A stretch of DNA of 64,000 bases from Streptomyces sp. NBC_01689 (GTDB taxonomy: Bacteria > Actinomycetota > Actinomycetes > Streptomycetales > Streptomycetaceae), in NCBI RefSeq assembly GCF_036250675.1, contig NZ_CP109592.1:7502001-7566000 (forward strand), given 5' to 3'. Positions 16,135 to 25,177 of this stretch are shown here, one piece after another. Numbering within the stretch: the stretch's first letter is position 1; every line of letters starts with the position of its first letter. The notes below the pieces were generated by a model. That model was not told where the DNA came from. It made no database searches and worked only from the letters and a program-made list of their open reading frames with translations. A program made the position numbers and the translations under genes.

Positions 16135-17271
16135 ATGCGACAGGTCACCCGCAAGGGCCTGATGACCGTGGCGGCCGCGACCGGCGTGATCGCCGCGACC
16201 GGGGGCTACGCGCACGCCGACTCGGGAGCGAACGGTTTCACGTCCCACTCGCCCGGTGTGCTGTCGGGCAACACGGTGCAGGCGCCGGTGCACGTGCCGG
16301 TCAACGCGTGCGGAAACACCGTGAACGTCGTCGGGTTGCTGAACCCGGCGATGGGCAACACATGCGTCAACCAGGGCGGCGGAGGGTCGTCCTCAGGGAG
16401 TCACGGGGGCGGTCGCGCCGGCGGTGCGCACGCCGGAGGGCACGCCGTGGGCTCTCCCGGGGTCGGCTCCGGCAACCATGTCCAGGTGCCGGTCGACGTC
16501 CCGGTCAACCTCTGCGGCAACAGCGTGAACGTGATCGGACTCGGCAACGGGGCACTGGGCAACGCGTGCGGGAACGGTGGCGGTGGCCACCAGACGAACC
16601 CTCCGGGTCACCCCGGACACCCGGGCCAGCCGGGTCACCCCGGACACCCGGGCCAGCCGGGTCACCCCGGACACCCGGGCCAGCCGGGTCACCCCGGGCA
16701 CCCGGGCCAGCCGGGTCACCCCGGGCACCCGGGCCAGCCGGGTCACCCCGGACACCCGGGCCAGCCGGGTCACCCCGGACATCCCGGACACCCGGGTCAG
16801 CCCGGTCACCCTGGATACCCGGGTCACCCCGGACACCCCGGCCAGCCCGGTCACCCGGGACACCCCGGTGAGCCTTGTCCTCCCGGTCACCCTGGGTACC
16901 CGGGCGAGCCCGGTCACCCTGGGCACCCGGGACACCCCGGCCACCCGGGGAATCCGGGCCAGCCCGGAACCCCGGGCACTCCCGGTACTCCGGGTCAGCC
17001 CGGCACCCCGGGTCAGCCCGGTACCCCCGGCACCCCGGGTCAGCCCGGCACTCCGGGTCAGCCCGGCACTCCGGGTCAGCCCGGGAACCCCGGTACGCCG
17101 TCCACCGCGTACCCGATCCACCGGGGAACGCAGTCCGTCTCGCAGCCGCACGGTGCCGCCCAGCTCGCCCACACCGGCAGTGAGCTGCCGCTCGGCGCGG
17201 TGATCCCGGTGGGCGCGGGCGCGCTCCTGGCGGGCGCGGTGCTGTACCGGCGGGCGCGCGCGAACGCCTGA
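16135..17271 (+). CDS. chpC: Long, sortase-anchored chaplin ChpC with collagen-like spacer
   Basis: 378 aa from ATG 16135. Signal peptide about 1-27; first chaplin domain about 28-80 ([19 protein letters not shown], two Cys); a Gly/Ser/His linker; second chaplin domain about 103-150. Then residues 158-322 are 55 consecutive Gly-X-Y triplets, mainly GHP, GQP and GTP. The C-terminus has a sortase motif LAHTG (344-348), a hydrophobic helix and RRARANA. Long chaplins are fixed to peptidoglycan by sortase and seed the fibrils of short chaplins. The perfect collagen-like spacer is not something I recall from S. coelicolor ChpC. One triplet has Cys in place of Gly at residue 248. Confidence 0.92.
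   Translation: MRQVTRKGLMTVAAATGVIAATGGYAHADSGANGFTSHSPGVLSGNTVQAPVHVPVNACGNTVNVVGLLNPAMGNTCVNQGGGGSSSGSHGGGRAGGAHAGGHAVGSPGVGSGNHVQVPVDVPVNLCGNSVNVIGLGNGALGNACGNGGGGHQTNPPGHPGHPGQPGHPGHPGQPGHPGHPGQPGHPGHPGQPGHPGHPGQPGHPGHPGQPGHPGHPGHPGQPGHPGYPGHPGHPGQPGHPGHPGEPCPPGHPGYPGEPGHPGHPGHPGHPGNPGQPGTPGTPGTPGQPGTPGQPGTPGTPGQPGTPGQPGTPGQPGNPGTPSTAYPIHRGTQSVSQPHGAAQLAHTGSELPLGAVIPVGAGALLAGAVLYRRARANA
16606..17100 (+). repeat. Collagen-like coding repeat in chpC
   Basis: Starts with six near-identical 27-bp units encoding GHPGHPGQP (16606-16767). It then degenerates into mixed GHP/GYP/GEP and finally GTP/GQP triplets. The period of 9 nt is kept for 495 nt. The only break is TGT (16876-16878) where a GGT is expected. 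Confidence 0.9.
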
Positions 17272-17459
17272 CCGTCATGACGGGCGGGGCGGACGCCCCG
17301 GGAGACGGCACCGGGGGACCCCGGGGGACAGGGACGGACGCGGCAGGCCGCGCGTACCCGCGCAGGCGCCATCGCGACGCCACCCGTGTCCCCCGGTGGC
17401 GTCGGCGGACGGAGCGGGCCCCGCACGGGCCGGGCCCGCTCCGCCTCAGCCGCTTCCGC

Positions 17460-17648
17460 TCACCACGTGGCGCGCACCTGGCGGATGATCCGCCGGCGCA
17501 ACCGCACCCTGCGGCTGCCGTCGCGATGCAGGCTGAGGCGGTCCAACTCCCAGTGTCCGTACTCCGCGTGGTCGGTCAGCAGCCGTGTGGCCTCCTTGCG
17601 GGAAACCCCGCGCGGCACGTACACCTCGACAAATTCGTATTCCGGCAT
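17460..17648 (-). CDS. Small conserved protein, DUF5703-like
   Basis: 62 aa, MPEYEFVEVYVPRGVSRKEA at the start and a very basic C-terminus (RRVRLRRRIIRQVRATW). It looks like a compact beta-alpha-beta domain with no membrane segment or catalytic motif. Small proteins of this type are conserved in actinomycetes as DUF5703; function unknown. It is divergent from the following acidic protein gene, with 47 nt between starts. Confidence 0.75.
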   Translation of the reverse strand: MPEYEFVEVYVPRGVSRKEATRLLTDHAEYGHWELDRLSLHRDGSRRVRLRRRIIRQVRATW

Positions 17649-17682
17649 CGCATCTATTGTGCGGGCAGAGGCCGTGTACGGA

Positions 17683-17688
17683 TAGCGT
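17683..17688 (+). promoter_or_regulatory. -10 hexamer TAGCGT for a leaderless gene
   Basis: TAGCGT ends 7 nt before ATG 17696 and there is no Shine-Dalgarno, so the mRNA probably starts at the initiation codon. Confidence 0.5.
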
Positions 17689-17695
17689 CTGCACT

Positions 17696-18403
17696 ATGTC
17701 TGATGCTGTGCAGCCCACCGCTGCCGAGGTACGCGCCGCCGCAGAGGCGGTCAAGACCGCTCTCGACCGTCACCTGGCCGCGGTCGAGCGCAGGTCGGGC
17801 GATGACGACCCGGCCGTCTACGAGGCGTTCAACGAGCTGGCCGCCGCGGCCGAGGAGTACGACGAGCTGCTCTACGACCGGTACGACGAGGTGACCCCCT
17901 TCGAGATCCCGGCCGGCGACGACACGCTGCCGCCGTACACGGGCCCCGAGGAGCCGAACGCCCTCAGTGTCCTGATCCGCCGGGACTACGCGGTGGCGGA
18001 GCCCCAGCGACTGCTCGCACAGGCCCAGCGGGTCGAGGCGGTGGAGGAGGACGGCGCCACCGCGGCCGCGGGCTTCGACGCGGCGTCCGGCACGGTCCAC
18101 GGGGCGCTCGGAGTGCTGTTCGGCGAGTTCGAACCGGACGAGATCGCCTCCCGGCACAAGGAGTTCGGGCTGGAGGAGGGCGACTCGACGCTCTGGGTCA
18201 CGGCCGCGGACGAACCGGCCGACCCCGGCGAGTGGCTGGAGAGCCCCTTCGAGGCGATCGACCCGCAGCGCGTCGTCTGCCGCTTCGACGTGAGCGCTGT
18301 CTTCGACGACGAGTCGGACGACGAGGAACTGGACGACGACCTCGACACCGACTCCGAGCTGGACGACGACGCGGACCTGGAACCCCTGGACGCCGATCGC
18401 TGA
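17696..18403 (+). CDS. Conserved acidic hypothetical protein
   Basis: 235 aa, soluble, no signal or membrane helix. The N-terminal third is helical and rich in Ala/Glu (about 1-65). A compact middle domain of about 130 residues follows. The last 35 residues are an Asp/Glu tail (DDESDDEELDDDLDTDSELD) with almost no basic residues. I do not recognise a catalytic motif. The tail suggests a DNA-mimic, metal-buffering or solubility role, but this is speculation. It is convergent with the RecD2-like gene. Confidence 0.8.
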   Translation: MSDAVQPTAAEVRAAAEAVKTALDRHLAAVERRSGDDDPAVYEAFNELAAAAEEYDELLYDRYDEVTPFEIPAGDDTLPPYTGPEEPNALSVLIRRDYAVAEPQRLLAQAQRVEAVEEDGATAAAGFDAASGTVHGALGVLFGEFEPDEIASRHKEFGLEEGDSTLWVTAADEPADPGEWLESPFEAIDPQRVVCRFDVSAVFDDESDDEELDDDLDTDSELDDDADLEPLDADR

Positions 18404-18418
18404 TCCCGGCACGAGGAG

Positions 18419-18447
18419 GGGCGGTCACCGGAGCCCGGTGACCGCCC
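18419..18447. terminator. Bidirectional terminator
   Basis: Perfect 13-bp stem (18419-18431 with 18435-18447) with a 3-nt loop, followed on the plus strand by TTCCCTTTCT. It separates two convergent genes. Confidence 0.8.
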
Positions 18448-18456
18448 TTCCCTTTC

Positions 18457-20847
18457 TCAGCCCGCTGTCGGGACCTGGGCCCTGAGCAGCGCCGGCAGAC
18501 GTGTGGTGCGCGGCTTCTGCGGGACCTCGGCGACCGCCCGCTGCAGTGCCTGTTCCACCCCGTGGACCACCGACAGATGGCGTTCGGCGCGGCCGAAGGC
18601 GGTGTAGACCCACGGTCTGGTCAGAGCCGCCGCGGCGTCCCCCGGGAGCACCACGACCACGGCGGGCCAGCGCAGGCCGACCGCCTGGTGCGCCGTGAGC
18701 GCCCACCCGGGCCGGACGGACTGCTCCACCCGCTCCTTCGGTACGACGACGGGGGCGCCCGAGCAGTCCAGGTGCAGCCCCTCCGCGTCGGCCCGCACCA
18801 CATGGCCCGGCATCGTCCGGCCCGGCGCGGGGGAGTACGCGATCCGGTCGCCGGGGTCGAAGCCCCCGAACCGGCCGGGGCCCGGGTTCAGCCGCTCCTT
18901 GAGCGCGGTGTTGAGCGCGCGCGTGCCCACCGCGCCGCCGTGCCCCGGAGTGATCACCTGCGTCTGCTCGGCAGGGATGCCGATCGCGCGCGGCACCGAG
19001 TCCGCGACCAGCTGCACGGTGCGGTGCACCGCCTCACCGGCGTCGCGCACCGGCACGATCACGACCTCCTTGCCGGGTGCCTCGACCTGGTTCAGCTCGC
19101 CGATCCCGATGCCGGAGACCAGCTCGCCGAGGGGTCCCGGGTCCGGCGTCCGCGAGGCGACCTGCGGGCACACGCGCGCGGCCAGCAGGTCGGCGAAGAC
19201 CCTGCCCGGACCCGCCGACCACAGCACCCCCGGGTCACCGCTCAGCACCAGCCGTGCGCCGTCCGGCAACGACTCGGCGAGCGCGGCCCCCGTCTCCACG
19301 TCGAGCTGCGGCGCGTCGAGGACGACGAGGAGGTCGAGGTCCAGGGCGCCGTCCGCGTCCCGGCCCGGGCCCCGCACGCCCGACAGCAGATCCGCGACGG
19401 TGACGACGAAGGAGTCCGCACCGCGCTCCCCGTACTCGCCGCGCTCCGCGTGCTCCCCGTGCTCACCGTCCGCGGCGTCCTCCGGTCCGCCCGGCAGGCC
19501 CCGCGGGGCCGTCCCGAAGGCGTGGACGTCGGCGCCGCCGGTGGTGTGCCGGGCCGCCCAGGCGCGCAGGCCGAGACCCCGCGCGGCCCGCAGCAGGGCC
19601 GCCGCCTCCGCGCGGGAGGCGTCCCCGCCGGTGTGCAGGACCAGGCCGTGGCCCGCGACCGTGCGGATCAGCTCGGCGGCCGAGCGGCCGGCCGAGTCGG
19701 CGGCCCGCTCCCAGTCGGCCCCGGAACCGTCGTCCTTCGGCGCGGAGTTCATCACCCGGGCCAGCCCGTCGGCGAGGCTCTCCTCGGCCAGCGCGTACCG
19801 CTCCAGGCCCACGAGGACGCGCACGGGGCGCTCCTCGCCCTCGCCGGCGTCGTCCCCGGCGTCGTCGCGCGCGGGGGCCGCCACGGGGGCCGCCGTCTCC
19901 AGCGCGTCCTGGAAGACCAGCGCCTCGCCCTCCGCGAGGGTGCTCTGCACGGCCGCGTCCGGGTCCGGGACCGCACGCTGGGTGAGCGCGGCGGTGAGCG
20001 CCGGGGCGTCCAGGGCGGTGTGCCCGGCGAGCGCCGCCTGTTCGAGGAGCCACACCGTGAGCGCGCGGCCGCGCCGTTCGTCGTCCGGACCGCATTCCGT
20101 TCCGAGCAGCGCCCGGGCGAACCCGTCGGCCTGCTCGGGCCGCACCCCGGTGACCCGGAGCAACTGCCAGGGGTCCTCGCGCAGTTGCCCGTCCGCGCCC
20201 TCGCCCAGGGCGGCGACGACCTGCGGCGCGAGCCCGTCCGGGGCGCCGGCGCCGGTCAGGACGGCCCGGACGGCTTCGACGGTCCGCGGGGCGGGAGCCG
20301 GCGCGGGCGCGGCCGGTGCGGACATCTGCTGCGGGCGGCGGGCGGGCTCCGGAGCGGCCGCGCGCGGGGCGGGCTCGGGCCGGCGGAGGACGGGGGCCAC
20401 GGGCTTCTCGCCGCTCTCCACGGCCCGTACCGCCGCCAGCAGATCGGCGGCGGTGCCGCTGAGCCCGGCACCGGCGGCGATCGGGCCCCGCTTCTCCGCC
20501 TTCCGCCGCTCGATCCGCTCCCGCTCCAGCCGCTGGGCGGCCAGCTCGGCCTCGGCCTCGGAGCGCTGGGCGGCCGCCTCGCTCCCGGTCCCCTCGGCGC
20601 CGGCCGCTTCGCCGTCGGCCCCGTCCGCGGCCGTCCCGGTCGGCTCCCCGGCACTCGCCGCTCCGCCCTCGGCGGCTGCGTCCGTGTCCTCGCCGGTGTC
20701 CCGGCCGCTGTCCCCGTCGCCGTCCGGCCCGCTGTCGGCGCCGACGGCCGGGGAGGCCGCGGCGGCGGCCCCGGGGGTGCGGTCCTCCGCCGTGGCGCCC
20801 GGGGCCTTCGGCTCCGCTTCCTCCGTGGTCTCGGGCTCCGTGCTCAC
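18457..20847 (-). CDS. Degenerate RecD2-like helicase-fold protein
   Basis: 796 aa. The first 190 residues are disordered (Ala/Glu/Pro/Gly-rich). A helix-hairpin-helix region follows near 195-245, then a superfamily 1B ATPase-like core. The expected Walker A reads GLVLHTGGDASRAEA, with no GKT/S, and the Walker B reads LLVVLDAPQLD with Ala replacing Glu. In contrast, the C-terminal UvrD_C_2-like block is well kept (TAHQAVGLRWPAVVVVLPG, then RPWVYTAFGRAERHL). It is therefore probably unable to hydrolyse ATP and may act as a DNA-binding scaffold. Its GTG start overlaps the stop of the aldo/keto reductase gene by 4 nt. Confidence 0.72.
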   Translation of the reverse strand: MSTEPETTEEAEPKAPGATAEDRTPGAAAAASPAVGADSGPDGDGDSGRDTGEDTDAAAEGGAASAGEPTGTAADGADGEAAGAEGTGSEAAAQRSEAEAELAAQRLERERIERRKAEKRGPIAAGAGLSGTAADLLAAVRAVESGEKPVAPVLRRPEPAPRAAAPEPARRPQQMSAPAAPAPAPAPRTVEAVRAVLTGAGAPDGLAPQVVAALGEGADGQLREDPWQLLRVTGVRPEQADGFARALLGTECGPDDERRGRALTVWLLEQAALAGHTALDAPALTAALTQRAVPDPDAAVQSTLAEGEALVFQDALETAAPVAAPARDDAGDDAGEGEERPVRVLVGLERYALAEESLADGLARVMNSAPKDDGSGADWERAADSAGRSAAELIRTVAGHGLVLHTGGDASRAEAAALLRAARGLGLRAWAARHTTGGADVHAFGTAPRGLPGGPEDAADGEHGEHAERGEYGERGADSFVVTVADLLSGVRGPGRDADGALDLDLLVVLDAPQLDVETGAALAESLPDGARLVLSGDPGVLWSAGPGRVFADLLAARVCPQVASRTPDPGPLGELVSGIGIGELNQVEAPGKEVVIVPVRDAGEAVHRTVQLVADSVPRAIGIPAEQTQVITPGHGGAVGTRALNTALKERLNPGPGRFGGFDPGDRIAYSPAPGRTMPGHVVRADAEGLHLDCSGAPVVVPKERVEQSVRPGWALTAHQAVGLRWPAVVVVLPGDAAAALTRPWVYTAFGRAERHLSVVHGVEQALQRAVAEVPQKPRTTRLPALLRAQVPTAG

Positions 20848-21827
20848 AGCGTGCTCCAGTCGTGATCGGGATAGTGGTGCACCGGTGCCGACACGTCGTC
20901 GAGCGCCCGGCAGATCTCGTCAGGAAGACTAAGGGCCTCCACTGACAGCGCGCCCATGAGCTGCTGCGCGTTGCGCGCGCCGACGATCGGGGCGGCGACC
21001 CCCGGGCGGTCGCGGATCCAGGCGAGCGCGACCTGCAGCGGCGTGACGGCGAGGCCGTCCGCCGCGGTCGCCACCGCGTCCACGATGCTGCTCGCCGTGT
21101 CGTCCAGGTACGGCGCGACGAAGGGGGCGAGGTGTTCCGAGCCGCCCCGGGAGTCGGACGGCGTGCCGTCCCGGTACTTCCCGGTGAGCACGCCCCGGCC
21201 GAGCGGCGAGGAGGGCAGCAGTCCGACGCCCAGGTCGAGGGCGGCGGGCAGGACCTCCCGCTCGACGCCGCGCTGCAGCAGGGAGTACTCCATCTGCGTG
21301 CTCGCCAGCCTGGTCCGGGTGCCGGGCGCGGCGAGCTGCCAGGTGGCGGCCTTGGCGAGCTGCCAGCCGCAGAAGTTCGACACCCCCGCGTACCGGGCGC
21401 GTCCGCTGCTGACCGCGAGGTCGAGCGCCTGGAGGGTCTCGTCCAGGGGGGTGCCCGCGTCGAAGGCGTGCACGTGCCACAGGTCCACGTAGTCGGTGCC
21501 CAGACGCTGGAGCGAGGCGTCGAGTGCCGACAGGAGGTGCCCCCGCGAGCCGTCGAACCGGCGGTCCGGGTCGGGCACGCTGCCTGCCTTGGTGGAGATG
21601 ACCAGGTCCCGGCGCGGGACCAGCCCTTCTATGAGCTGTCCGAGCACGTACTCGGCCTCCCCGTCGCCGTACACGTCCGCGGTGTCGACGAGGTTCCCGC
21701 CCGCTTCCCAGAACACCTTCAACAGCTCCGCGGCGTCATGCTCGTCGGTGTCCCGCCCCCAGGTGAGGGTGCCGAGTCCGATCCGGGACACGCGAAGGCC
21801 GGTACGGCCGAGATGCCTCTGCTCCAT
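20844..21827 (-). CDS. Aldo/keto reductase
   Basis: 327 aa from ATG 21827; an upstream in-frame start exists but MEQRHLGRTGLRVSRIGLG is the canonical AKR beginning. The catalytic tetrad is visible: Asp and Tyr in VDTADVYGDGEAE (about 48-60), Lys in STKAG, His in WHVHAFD. The TIM-barrel end and NADPH-binding segment (IVGARNAQQL) are present. It reduces carbonyl compounds with NADPH; the substrate is unknown. It is translationally coupled to the RecD2-like gene, an odd partnership that may be only an operon convenience. Confidence 0.85.
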   Translation of the reverse strand: MEQRHLGRTGLRVSRIGLGTLTWGRDTDEHDAAELLKVFWEAGGNLVDTADVYGDGEAEYVLGQLIEGLVPRRDLVISTKAGSVPDPDRRFDGSRGHLLSALDASLQRLGTDYVDLWHVHAFDAGTPLDETLQALDLAVSSGRARYAGVSNFCGWQLAKAATWQLAAPGTRTRLASTQMEYSLLQRGVEREVLPAALDLGVGLLPSSPLGRGVLTGKYRDGTPSDSRGGSEHLAPFVAPYLDDTASSIVDAVATAADGLAVTPLQVALAWIRDRPGVAAPIVGARNAQQLMGALSVEALSLPDEICRALDDVSAPVHHYPDHDWSTL

Positions 21828-21978
21828 GGACGCCGAGATTACTGGCCAGAACTCACCTCGTGGTGGCCCTGTGGACAACCCGGATGATCAGAGCCGGAAC
21901 CCGTTCCTGCCAGGATGCCCGTCCGCGCGCTAGGGTCTCCGGCACAAGGGACGTTACTGATGGGTAAGGGGATCGGTC

Positions 21979-23034
21979 ATGCAGCTCGGGATCAACCTCG
22001 GCTACTGGGGTGCCGGAATGGACGCGGACAATCTGGCCGTCGCCCAGGAGGCCGACCGGCTCGGATACGCCGTCTGCTGGGCCGCCGAGGCCTACGGCTC
22101 CGACGCGGCGACCGTGCTCAGCTGGGTCGCCGCGCAGACCGAGCGCATCGACGTCGGCTCGGCGATCTTCCAGATCCCGGCCCGCCAGCCCGCCATGACC
22201 GCGATGACCGCCGCCACCCTCGACTCGCTCTCCGGCGGCCGTTTCCGCCTCGGCCTCGGTGTGTCCGGTCCGCAGGTCTCGGAGGGCTGGTACGGCGTCA
22301 AGTTCGACAAGCCGCTGGCCCGGACCCGCGAGTACGTGGAGATCGTACGGAAGGCGATGACCCGCGAGCGGCTCTCCTACGAGGGCGAGCACTGGACGCT
22401 GCCGCTGCCGGGCGGCCCGGGCAAGCCGATCAAGCTGACCGTCCACCCCGAGCGCGAGCACATCCCGCTCTACGTCGCCGCGATCGGTCCGAAGAACCTG
22501 GAGCAGACCGGTGAGATCGCCGACGGCGCGCTGCTGATCTTCCCCTCGGCCGAGCACCTGGAGGCCACCGCGATCACGTACCTGCGCGCGGGCCGGGAGA
22601 AGGCCGGGCTGACGATGGAGGGCTTCGACGTCTGCCCGACGCTGCCGCTCGCCGTCGGCGCCGACAAGGACGTGACCGCGCTCGCCGACATGTTCCGCCC
22701 CTACACCGCGCTGTACGTCGGCGGGATGGGCAGCCGCAAGCAGAACTTCTACAACCAGCTCGCCCAGCGCATGGGGTACGAGAAGGAGGCCGCCGAGATC
22801 CAGGACAAGTACCTGTCCGGCGACAAGGAGGGCGCCGCCGCCGCCGTCCCGCACACGCTGATCGACCAGACCACGCTGCTCGGCACCGTCGACCGCATCG
22901 CGGACCGCATGCAGGCCTACGCGGCGGCCGGCGTCACGACGCTCACCCTGGCGCCCGCGGGCTTCACGCTGGAGGACCGCATCGCCTCGCTCCGCGCCGG
23001 CTCCGACGCCCTGGAGCGCGCCGGTCTGGCGTAA
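21979..23034 (+). CDS. LLM-class F420-dependent oxidoreductase
   Basis: 351 aa, luciferase-like TIM barrel. MQLGINLGYWGAGMDADNLAVAQEADRLG opens the barrel, and GSAIFQIPARQPAMTAM with SGGRFRLGLGVSGPQVSEGWYG are typical of the F420-dependent LLM group in mycobacteria and streptomycetes. It transfers hydride to or from coenzyme F420; the substrate is unknown. ATG 21979 has AAGGGGA upstream, and a TAGGGT hexamer near 21931 could be its -10. It has no operon partner; a strong hairpin follows about 55 nt after the stop. Confidence 0.85.
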   Translation: MQLGINLGYWGAGMDADNLAVAQEADRLGYAVCWAAEAYGSDAATVLSWVAAQTERIDVGSAIFQIPARQPAMTAMTAATLDSLSGGRFRLGLGVSGPQVSEGWYGVKFDKPLARTREYVEIVRKAMTRERLSYEGEHWTLPLPGGPGKPIKLTVHPEREHIPLYVAAIGPKNLEQTGEIADGALLIFPSAEHLEATAITYLRAGREKAGLTMEGFDVCPTLPLAVGADKDVTALADMFRPYTALYVGGMGSRKQNFYNQLAQRMGYEKEAAEIQDKYLSGDKEGAAAAVPHTLIDQTTLLGTVDRIADRMQAYAAAGVTTLTLAPAGFTLEDRIASLRAGSDALERAGLA

Positions 23035-23087
23035 CGCCGACGGATCGCTTCGCGTCGTCCTCGACGAAGCGCGGCAGAAGAGTTCTG

Positions 23088-23129
23088 CGGCCGTGGTGGG
23101 GGCTCGGGGGGTCTTCCCCGCCACGGCCG
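23088..23129 (+). terminator. Terminator after the LLM oxidoreductase
   Basis: A 14-bp stem, 23088-23101 with 23116-23129, with one T-G pair and a 14-nt loop. A smaller hairpin around CGCTTCG/CGAAGCG precedes it (about 23046-23071). Confidence 0.65.
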
Positions 23130-23282
23130 TCACCGTGAACAACGCGCGGAGGCCCGCTCGGTTACGCGCTCCGGCCTCCGTCTCCCTCCTTCGTTCGGCG
23201 GATTTGTCCGACACATCGGTTGCCGGGCCCCCGGCATCCCATTTGACTCGTTTTCTGCGGAACCTGCGGAGAGGTGCGAGTC

Positions 23283-24071
23283 ATGCTTTCGGCCAAGAGT
23301 CTGTTCCAGGAGATCCTCGACAACGACGAGTCGTTCCGGCTCTTCTGCTCCATCGCGGCCAGCGGGGAGTCACAGGGCGGCTGGGAGAACGGACGCATCG
23401 CCGCGCTCGTCCCCCCGGACGAGCGCGCCCTCGCGCCGAAGATCGCCCGGCACGGCGCCGACGAGGACAAGCACGGGCGGATCTTCAACGCCCTGATGCG
23501 GAAGCGGGGACTCGCCCCGGTCGCCGTCCCGGCGGACACGGACTACACGATGCTCCTCGAACGCCGGGGCATCGGTCTCGCCCACGAGAAGCTCCGGGGC
23601 GAGCGGCCGCTCGGCGTGCGGGACATCGTCACCTATCTCGCCCACAGCAGGGTCACCGAACAGCGGGCCTCCGAGCAGATGGACCTGTTGCGCAGGCACT
23701 TCGCGGACCATCCCGAGCTGGGCCGTGCCGTCCGGATGATCTCCGACGACGAGGACGGCCACCTCGCCTACTGCCACGAGGAGCTGCTGCGCTTCGCCTT
23801 CGCCGGGCACGGCCGCGCCATCCAGGGGACCCTGCGGGCCTGCGCACTCGCCGAGATCCGCGTCTACCGCGACGTCAGTCTCGCGGTGACGGCCCACATG
23901 GGGCGTATCCTCGGCTGGCCGCGGGCCAAGGCGGCCACGCTCACCGCGGGCATCCACGCCGTCTACGCCTACGAGCGGGCGGGCGGCTGGCGGCGCATGG
24001 TCTCCCTGAGGATGCCCGAACGGCGCGACGCGCTGGGCGGACCTCCGACGACGGCCCACGAGTTCGCCTGA
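23283..24071 (+). CDS. Ferritin-like (di-iron fold) protein of unknown function
   Basis: 262 aa from ATG 23283 with GGAGAGG upstream. The protein is largely helical. Carboxylate/His motifs fit a ferritin-like four-helix bundle: ASGESQGG near 23, GADEDKHGRIF near 58-68, and DDEDGHLAYCHEELL near 155-169. The two E/D-x-x-H pairs could ligate two iron atoms. Related actinobacterial proteins are annotated only as ferritin-like. No membrane segment. It is convergent with corA, with 7 nt between stops. Confidence 0.7.
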   Translation: MLSAKSLFQEILDNDESFRLFCSIAASGESQGGWENGRIAALVPPDERALAPKIARHGADEDKHGRIFNALMRKRGLAPVAVPADTDYTMLLERRGIGLAHEKLRGERPLGVRDIVTYLAHSRVTEQRASEQMDLLRRHFADHPELGRAVRMISDDEDGHLAYCHEELLRFAFAGHGRAIQGTLRACALAEIRVYRDVSLAVTAHMGRILGWPRAKAATLTAGIHAVYAYERAGGWRRMVSLRMPERRDALGGPPTTAHEFA

Positions 24072-24078
24072 CCTCTCG

Positions 24079-25077
24079 CTACAGCCAGCCCCGCCGCTTG
24101 AAGAGCCGGTACAGCAGGATCTCCAGCATGATCATCCCCAGTACCACCGCCGGGTACGACCACAGCCAGTGCAGCTCCGGCATGTGGTCGAAGTTCATGC
24201 CGTAGACCCCCGCGATCAGCGTGGGGACCGCGGCCATCGCCGCCCACGCCGAGATCTTCCGCATGTCGTCGTTCTGCCGCACGCTCATCTGCGCGAGATG
24301 GGCCGACAGGATGTCCGACACCAGCCGGTCCAGCCCCTCCACCGACTCGTTCACCCGGGCCAGATGGTCGTTGACGTCCCGGAAGAAGGGGTGCGCCGCG
24401 GCGTTCACGAACGGCACCGCGGTGCCGGTCGCGCCGGTCCCGGCGAGCCGGGTCAGGGGAACGGTCAGCGGACCCGTCGCCCGGCGGAACTCCATGACCT
24501 GCCGCTTGAAACCGTAGATCCTCGACGCGGTGTTCCGCGAGCCCCCGACCGAGGGGGAGAAGACCTCCGCCTCCAGCTCCTCCAGGTCCGCGCCCAGCTC
24601 GGTCGCCACGTCCAGGTAGTGGTCCACCGTCGCGTCCGCGATCGCGTAGAGCACCGTCGTCGGGCCGCGCCGCAGCGACTCGGGGTCCGCCTCCAGGCGG
24701 CGCCGGACGGCCGCGAGCGGTGAGCTGTCGCCGTGACGGACGGTCACCACGAAGGCGTCCCCGAGGAAGACCATGACCTCACCGGCGGTGACGACATCAC
24801 TCTCCGGCTCGTAGCAGACCGGCTTCAGGACCATGAACAGCGAGTCGTCGTAGATCTCCAGTTTGGGCCGCTGGTGCGCCTTCAGCGCGTCCTCCACCGC
24901 CAGCGGATGCAGCCCGAACTCACTGCTGACGAGGTCGAACTCCTGTTCCGTCGGCTCGTTCAGACCGATCCAGACGAACGCGTCGCCCTCCGCGCGTGCC
25001 GTGTCCAGGGCGTCCGAGAGGTCCTCGGGCCCTTCGGTCCGGCGCCCGGCACGGTAGATGGCCCAGTCGACGATCAC
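24079..25077 (-). CDS. corA: CorA-type magnesium/cobalt channel
   Basis: 332 aa from GTG 25077 (VIVDWAIYRAGRRTEG); a longer ATG start at 25143 is possible. A large cytoplasmic alpha/beta funnel domain (about 1-265) precedes two C-terminal helices. The signature YGMNF ends the first helix, followed by the periplasmic loop DHMPELHWLWSY and the second helix, ending with the basic tail RLFKRRGWL. It forms pentameric Mg2+ (Co2+, Ni2+) channels in the cytoplasmic membrane. Monocistronic, divergent from the phosphatase gene. Confidence 0.9.
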   Translation of the reverse strand: MIVDWAIYRAGRRTEGPEDLSDALDTARAEGDAFVWIGLNEPTEQEFDLVSSEFGLHPLAVEDALKAHQRPKLEIYDDSLFMVLKPVCYEPESDVVTAGEVMVFLGDAFVVTVRHGDSSPLAAVRRRLEADPESLRRGPTTVLYAIADATVDHYLDVATELGADLEELEAEVFSPSVGGSRNTASRIYGFKRQVMEFRRATGPLTVPLTRLAGTGATGTAVPFVNAAAHPFFRDVNDHLARVNESVEGLDRLVSDILSAHLAQMSVRQNDDMRKISAWAAMAAVPTLIAGVYGMNFDHMPELHWLWSYPAVVLGMIMLEILLYRLFKRRGWL

Positions 25078-25164
25078 GGAGCGTATTCTCCCGCCGCCCC
25101 GGCCGGCGCGCACCTCAGGGACCCGGCTGTCCACAGGGCACACCGGGTCCGGGCGTCACCCGTT

Positions 25165-25170
25165 TACGCT
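25165..25170 (+). promoter_or_regulatory. -10 hexamer TACGCT for a leaderless gene
   Basis: TACGCT ends 7 nt before ATG 25178 and no Shine-Dalgarno is present, so the transcript likely begins at the start codon. Confidence 0.5.
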
Positions 25171-25177
25171 GGTTCGC

